Source of the DNA: Scatophagus argus
Taxonomy: Eukaryota > Chordata > Actinopteri > Scatophagidae
Assembly (NCBI RefSeq): GCF_020382885.2
Contig: NC_058498.1
Coordinates: forward strand, 23,031,001-23,095,000
Reading direction: 5' to 3'
DNA: 64,000 bases
The notes beneath the pieces were generated by a model. That model saw only the letters and a program-made list of their open reading frames with translations. It had not been told where the DNA came from and searched no databases. Below are positions 57,753 to 64,000 of this stretch, piece by piece; position 1 is the first letter of the stretch, and each line of letters begins with the position of its first letter. A program made the position numbers and the translations under genes.

Positions 57753-60700
57753 ATGGCTCACTGCGGCTCCTTAGAACCGAGCGCAAAGGTACAGGCATCA
57801 CGTCCGGATAGCATCATGCCGCCGCAGGGTAGCGTAGACCAGAGCATGAAGCCGGTATTGTTCGAGATCTTCGGCGAGATATGGACCGTCCAGTCGCGCC
57901 TCGGTCAGGGAGTCTCGGCCTCGGTGTACCGGGTCAGCTCAGGCAGAGCCACCACGGCCGCTGTCAAGGAGTTTCAGGCCGACACTCAGGGAGGAGATTA
58001 CGGGTATCGTAAAGAGAAGTCCGTGCTGGAAGACATCCAGGGACATAAAAACATCGGTAATAACAACATTATTTTACCCAGTATAAAAACATGTAGACCT
58101 GTGAGTACGAAGCAGGCAGAAAATGTGCTCAAGTTACCGTCTAGCATAACAAAGTGTCAAAAACACTAGTATGCTGACAGGGAAATTAAATGTCATTACT
58201 TAATATGAGCCTTTCTGTAACAGATATAAAGCTTCTTTGGTACTGTTTTCAGACCCTTATGTGTTGCTGTTTCTTTGAAATAGAAAAGACACATTATAAT
58301 GAAAATCTGACATTTTAATAGGAGCTTGCTTGTCATCAGTGGCATACAGATAGAGGTACAGGTAGATTAGTCCGTAAGAACATTTATTAAAGTTAGGGTC
58401 TTCTTCGTAATTCTGCATAAGATAACCCATGAGACAGGATCTCATTGCAGTATAACGTAAGGTTTTATATCGTCTCACAATGCTGTAATCTGCAAAGTTA
58501 TCATGGTAGACATATAAGTCTGTAAACCTATTGTAAAATCTGAAGTTTTATTCAAATAAACCATACATCACGTGCTTGCTGGCTGTTCAGCAAAGGTCCT
58601 CTTATACAAACATGGTCGTTATAGTCAAGTCAATGGTACTGTTTAGTACCAGGGTCATATGTCTTTTTTGTTACACATGATATGTATGCAGACCTAGCTG
58701 TGTGAAATGACAGATTTGCTCTCTTCTCAGTGACTCTGTACGGGGTGTTTACCAATAGCTGTATGGGTGCTGCCACGCGCTGCCTTCTGCTGGAGCTCTT
58801 GGATGTCAGTGTGTCTGAGCTGTTGGTGAGGGGCAGCAGTGGTACCCAGGGTGGTAGGTAAGCCACTGCTTCTCATGCAGCATAATTCTGACCGTGGCAG
58901 ATTGCAGAGAGGCTTTCCTGTTATTTTTCTACCCTCAACAATACAATTGGGATGGACAAAATAATTCACGTAGCTGTCAGTATAGTGCCATACAGTTCGA
59001 CAGGATCATAAAGTTGAATCAAAAACATTGCAACCTTCATGAAGGGAGGATTTATTACTGGAGATTTGACTAAGTAGCCCTAATAAACTGGAACCTGAGG
59101 GCGTGTAGCCACATAATGCATTGTGTGGTATAAGTAGTGTAATATTAAAAGTTTCTGCCTCTCACATATACGATCACTTGTTCAGTTTGTGAGCTGTGCG
59201 CTCATGTGTTTTGTTGACAGGTGTTTATTCATTAACTCCCAAATTTTGAAAAAAAGGCCAATGTCAGCATTCTTCATAAGTTTGTAATCATTAAATCACA
59301 AGTAATTGTCCCTTTTGTGAAAAATTACAATTGAATGATTTGAGATTTGATCGCAGTAGCTTTTACTGAGAATCTTTCCAGTTCCAATAGCTATGTATAA
59401 CGGCTGACCGTTAGCTCTCTGTGCTAGATACCAAGTGGTAATTTTTTTTAATTTGGGTGAACCGACTCTTTATTTTGATAAGTTTTTAAAAATTCCAAGT
59501 GTTTAGTATAGGTCTCTGAATGTTACAGTACTGCTGAATAATAGTACTGTATTGTTAACATTGCCCTCACAGACAATATACAATCTATAGTACCGTATAT
59601 AATGAATGCTTTAGCACTGCAGTCACTTTAGGAGAGTCAAGCTTTCTGTTCCATTTCACAGCATGATGTTTTTTGGCAGACCCCAGCAGGGCCACTCCAT
59701 GTGGCTCGTCCAGCACTGTGCCAGAGACATCCTGGAGGCGCTCACCTTCCTTCACAGGGAAGGGTACGTTCATGCAGACCTCAAGCCACGCAACATTCTG
59801 TGGAGCGCTGACGACGAGTGCTTCAAACTCATCGACTTCGGCCTCAGCTTCAAAGAGGGAAACCAGGTGTGTGAGTTCAGGTACTGGAAGGTTAAGTGGA
59901 AGAGGAGCAGGAATAATTGGGTATTGTATTTCTAACACTCTCCTGGCCTCTATTCCCCCAGGATGTCAAGTACATCCAGACAGACGGGTATCGCGCTCCA
60001 GAGGCTGAGCTTCAGAACAGCCTCGCTCAGGCCGGGGTGGAGGTGGAAGGGGACTCTGGCTGCACTGCTGCTGTGGACCTGTGGAGCCTTGGCATCATCC
60101 TCTTGGAGATGTTCTCAGGAATCAAACTCAAAGACACAATCCGCTCACAGGAGTGGAAGGTACGCTGGGCAATATTTCGGGGTTCATGTGATAATATTCT
60201 TGTTGATAGGACAAAATACTGAAGAATCATTTTGGTATATAACTCACAATAGCTGTTGAGCTTTCCTTGTGGGGTTTTTGGCTGTTGACAGTTAATTCTC
60301 TGCATAGATACCAGTTGATTGATTATGGTTTTACCTTTGACCCATTTAAAGATGGATGACGCCACTCCACTTCTTCCCACTGTACTGAAACAAAGCCAAT
60401 GTATCTCTAATACAAGTACTAATAATGTCATTCAGAGCTTGAGTCTGTGCAGTAGTGTCAGGTCCGTGATATAGAATTCCTGCCCATCCACCCATCTCAC
60501 ACAGTCATGAGTAGCGCTCAGCTGTCAGTCATGATTTATCACCACCTCTTTTGGAGCATTAACTAATTAATTCAGCTTCCTCAAAACAAAACATTTAAAA
60601 TTACATTACAAGAACTACATAAAATGACAGAAGCCACCTTTGGGGAAAAATTTATTTGACATGTACTTTGAGTTTTTAATTTGGCCAATGTCCCATTTGC

Positions 60701-62934
60701 TAACATGGAGTAGGAGGGCTTTGTGACAGAGCCAGACTCTGTGAGCCAGAAGCCACTGAGATGTTTTGGCTTCACTTTTGAGAGCTCTCATGTCCATACA
60801 GTCAGTGGTTCTTACAGTCTTCCTGCACTTCTTATATTTTGTAATCAAATCACTTCCACACTGCCAAAGTCACTCATCTTTTTGAAACTGACTCCATCAC
60901 CTCAGAGCTGGTCACAATGTTACTGTCACTTTCAGCCATGCTTGTTGTTGCTGCGTGTAATCGTATGAGGTCACTTTGTCAACGAATGGGTATGATATGG
61001 TGCAGCCTTAGTTGAAAGTAATGACCAAGCTCTGCTCAGGGTAGATTGATGACATTGATTTAATGGACTCGAAAGATCTTAAAATGTGGAAATGTGCAGA
61101 AAAAACTGCAAACTGAACAAGATTTAATTCTGTTTAGAAGTGTTCAAATGTTCAATGTTCATTTAGAGTTTGGTCTAGACCTGCTCTAATTGGAAAGTGT
61201 CATGAGATAACTTTTGTTGTGAATTGGCGCTATATAAATAAACTGAATTGAATTGAATTGAATTGAAAATTTAATTTTCAGTTAAATGTAAAGAGAGAGG
61301 AACAGGTCTGTATTTGTAACAACAGGTATTGCAATTGCCCTTGAGTTAACTAAGTTAAAGGGGAAAAAAATAACACAACATACGCAATAAAAAACAGAAT
61401 AAAAGAAGTTTTCACCAATTTTGAATCAGCTTTGTCTGTTTTACCTCTCGTTCAGGATAACAGTGCTGCCATTGTAGACCATATTTTTGCAAGCAACAGT
61501 CTGCTGTGCCCTGCCATCCCTGTTTATCACCTCAGAGACCTTATCAAAAGGTAAGTCCTCACTCATACAGCTATGAATTCTGTCTGATTCAGATTGATGG
61601 AGTATTAATACTAAGCTGTGTTTTCTGCCTATTGAATATTGTGTGCAGTGAAACTGTCGTAAATGTGTTACGTTGGGGTTTTGTTACTTTTGTGTCTTCA
61701 GCATGCTTCTCAACGACCCAAAGCAAAGATGCACAGCTGAAACTGCCCTGCTGAGCCCATTCTTCAGTATTCCCTTTGGTATGTGTCAATATTTGAGATA
61801 TCCAACAATATTAAAATATTCCTCAATGAACCATATTCATCTGTGTGTGTGTGTGTGTGTGTCAGCTCCTCACATCGAGGATCTGGTTCTGCTGCCCTCT
61901 CCTGTTCTGCGTTTGCTCAACCTGATTGATGACAGCCATCTGCACAATGATGAAGAGTATGAGGGTACAGCATCACTTTTGTTATTTTGCTGTCTTGAAT
62001 GGACACTGTTTTTTCCAGTTGTCTAGATGTTAAAGCACGTAAAAATGGTTGTCATTGTTTCTCCCAGACATCCTGGAGGACATGAAAGAGGAGTGCCAGA
62101 AGTACGGCTCAGTGGTTTCTCTGCTCATCCCCAAGGAAAACCCAGGGAAAGGACAGGTTAGTCTGTTGTTGCATAAACCGGCAATCTTCAAAATTTGCAA
62201 AAATGTTTAGCTTGCCAGGAATTCTCAATGTGAGACATAGCATTCATTTTACAGCTTTTTTAATCATAGAAAACCTCCACTGCAGGATAACTGAAATCTT
62301 CACGCGCCCTTCATCTTACAAGCATCTTTATTGCACATGTGCATCTCTAAGCAGAGATGAGAAAAAAATGAGATGGCTCACTTCTCTGGTACTTCAGTCA
62401 TCAGTTCCATCATCAGAAATGAACGTGCAAATTCGTACTAGCCAGATGTAGCATTTTACTTGCCTCAGGCAAGCGGGTGATCCATATTGAACTTCCTTTC
62501 ATGGTGATATTGTCCCAATGTATAGTGAAATTAGTTTCAAGTAATAGGGAGGGAGATGGAGGAACAGAAACAGAAAAGGCAAAAGACAGCTTTCTGGCTA
62601 CTAATATACACAGTTCAGGAGAGACTGGAGTGTTTTCAACAAAACAAAACTGCTTGAAAATGCAGTCTGTTCTTGCACATGTGGCAACCAGAATGCGACA
62701 CAGTCAATTTCAGTTGAGATGCAGGGTTACGCACACATTCAGACATCTGCTCACTAATTCGCCCGCCTGTTCTCTGCGTGTCTACAGGTGTTTGTAGAGT
62801 ATGCCAACTCCAGTGACTCCAAAGAGGCTCAGAGGCTGCTGACGGGCCGCACCTTCGATGGGAAGTTTGTCGTGGCCACCTTCTACCCTCTCAGCGCCTA
62901 TAAAAGAGGTTATTTGTACCAGACTGTGCAGTGA
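57753..62934 (+). CDS. uhmk1: uhmk1 (KIS), Ser/Thr kinase with UHM domain, 9 exons
   Basis: Exons: 57753-58056, 58731-58857, 59680-59866, 59962-60159, 61456-61550, 61702-61778, 61866-61964, 62068-62156 and 62788-62934. Phases join to 440 residues (human 419). ATG 57753 is the first in-frame ATG (context CCCAATGG); in-frame Mets at 57816 and 57846 are alternatives. Kinase elements: glycine loop LGQGVSASVYRV, Lys72 in AAVKEF, catalytic loop HADLKPRN with D177, DFG at 196-198 in LIDFGLSFKEGNQ, YRAPEAELQNSL. The C-terminal UHM (RRM-like, about 340-440) ends with the GRTFDGKFVVATFYPL and AYKRGYLYQT segments; R-T-F is the UHM R-X-F motif that binds ULM tryptophans. The family phosphorylates splicing factors such as SF1 and SF3B1, and p27Kip1, mainly in the nucleus. 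The N terminus is longer than in human. Exon 7 has a (TG)n acceptor. Confidence 0.95.
58057..58730. other. uhmk1 intron 1: no feature seen
   Basis: AT-rich intron. The ORF at 57663-58169 simply reads through the exon 1 donor into it. Confidence 0.5.
58858..59679. other. uhmk1 intron 2: no feature seen
   Basis: AT-rich intron without named repeats. The acceptor TTTTTTGGCAG before exon 3 is close to an alternative CACAG 16 bp upstream, which would not keep the frame used here. Confidence 0.45.
60160..61164. other. uhmk1 intron 4, left part: no feature seen
   Basis: AT-rich intron. ORFs at 60581-60968 on both strands have no recognised motif. Confidence 0.45.
61165..61266 (+). repeat. Dispersed tail repeat ending (GAATT)n
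   Basis: GTCTAGACCTGCTCTAATTG through GAATTGGCGCTATATAAATA to tandem GAATT is the second copy of the repeat at 32893-32985, with only a few substitutions. It lies in uhmk1 intron 4. Confidence 0.8.
61842..61865 (+). repeat. (TG)10 forming the uhmk1 exon 7 acceptor tract
   Basis: Ten TG units at 61842-61861 are followed directly by TCAG and exon 7 at 61866. The usual pyrimidine-rich tract is replaced by this repeat. Confidence 0.9.
62157..62787. other. uhmk1 intron 8: no feature seen
   Basis: Intronic sequence. The ORF at 62477-62797 has no motif and ends in the acceptor of exon 9. Confidence 0.5.
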
Positions 62935-64000
62935 AGTCCTAAAGCTCAGTTTGCACCTCTGCAGTGTTTGCATGAAAAAACACAACTAAATAGGGTACCA
63001 CAGGGGAATCTTTTTTTGTCCCCTATAAAAATAACTACAGCCAACTCAGTCATGAGTGGTTGCTCTGCAGTTTCAAATGATTTAGTTATAAATGAGTGTA
63101 GTTCAAAGTTCTGCATGTTATCCATGTGGTTTTCTACAGTAAATTCTGTGCTTCATGCAGAGTGGAAATTGAGCTCGGCTGTGAGGGGCATATAGCAACA
63201 CTTTATGTTTTCTGCCTCCAGTCTGGCAACTACTCTTATCAGTGCACATCCATGTAGTGCTTCAAGGTGACCTGCATGTATTTTAATGACTCTGGGCGAA
63301 ACGTCTGAGGTCTGGGTACAGCAGTTCCTGTTCTATCCTCCATTTCATTTTCAGAAATTACCATGCAGAAAGAATGTGTAATCAGTGCAAGAAAAATGTT
63401 CTCTGATGAACCTTCATCAGGTGCATACAGTTTAGGAATCTGTTCTCAGCATTTCTAAATACTTCTACATATCTAAGCAGTTGCATCACCCTTGATAAAT
63501 TATTATTGAAACACGTTATCTCATCAGGTGAGTCACGGGTGTGATTAAAAACAGGATAACGCTGATCTCCCAGTATTGCTGAATGGTAGTACTGGGAGAT
63601 CCTGATGACAAACACAGTTCCTCTCAGCTAAATATTTCCTGTGGTGAAATTGGCGTCATATCCTGTTGTTAAATGACTAATGATAATTCTGATATTACTG
63701 TTGCCTATTTATATTTGTTATGCTGAACATTTATTGAGGGGAAATGGCATGGTACAAAGACAGGTACAGGTACACTGTGTTTGACTGGTTTGGTTTGGAG
63801 TGATCTCTCTATCAGCTGGTAGTTTTTGCTCACTCACTCTCTGCCATTATCTGAGCAAACCAAGGGCTCCTAGTAGCTGTAGCCTTACTCATTGTAGCTT
63901 TTTATTTACAAAAGTCTATAGATTCTGTTTTTATCCTTGGTTGACTGTGCTCATTTTTAGGGGGCATACAGTTTTGACTGCAACACTGAAAAGGGTACAT
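62935..64000 (+). other. uhmk1 3' UTR and flank
   Basis: Probably mostly the 3' UTR of uhmk1. No AATAAA clearly marks its end within the window; an ATTAAA lies near 63544. At 63571-63602 CTCCCAGTATT and the inverse AGTACTGGGAGATC form a small inverted repeat. Nothing else was recognised. Confidence 0.4.

Overview
This window looks like nuclear DNA of a teleost fish, probably a percomorph. It is AT-rich, has intron-split vertebrate genes, and carries typical fish repeats: L2/CR1-type LINEs, Tc1-like transposons, tRNA-derived SINEs and long microsatellites. Five vertebrate genes could be assembled exon by exon from splice sites, reading phase and remembered human protein sequences. No database search was run.

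Left part (1-28200): the first two coding exons of slc1a7 (EAAT5, a glutamate transporter with a chloride conductance) lie on the minus strand at 12291-12151 and 1421-1342. A 10.7-kb intron full of transposon remnants separates them, and the gene runs off the left edge. From 12.3 to 28 kb there is no confirmed gene. This stretch holds a nearly complete L2-type LINE reverse transcriptase (about 22950-25045), a second L2 fragment split by a nested insertion with an 11-bp target duplication (26360-27035), several SINEs, and one unassigned candidate exon at 25240-25408.

Middle (28200-42800): shisal2a (FAM159A, a small one-pass membrane protein) has three exons at 28230-36495 on the plus strand. 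A 290-bp GA tract ends just upstream of its start codon. Its first intron carries a Tc1-like element with recognisable terminal inverted repeats and several SINE copies. From 36.5 to 42.8 kb no gene was seen.

Right part (42800-64000), gene-dense: a C19orf44 homologue (10 exons, plus, 43235-49339) converges on akr1a1 (aldehyde reductase, 9 exons, minus, 56561-50023). Akr1a1 is head-to-head with uhmk1 (KIS kinase, 9 exons, plus, 57753-62934). A CTCF-like motif lies in the 1.2-kb divergent region.

The genes do not form one pathway. In human, SLC1A7 and SHISAL2A are close neighbours on 1p32.3 and AKR1A1 is on 1p34, so the window keeps part of an ancient 1p block, with C19orf44 and UHMK1 (19p and 1q in human) alongside. 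No new multi-gene system was found. The best leads are an in-frame, presequence-like N-terminal extension of akr1a1, a (TG)n tract forming the 3' splice site of uhmk1 exon 7, and the unassigned exon at 25.2 kb.
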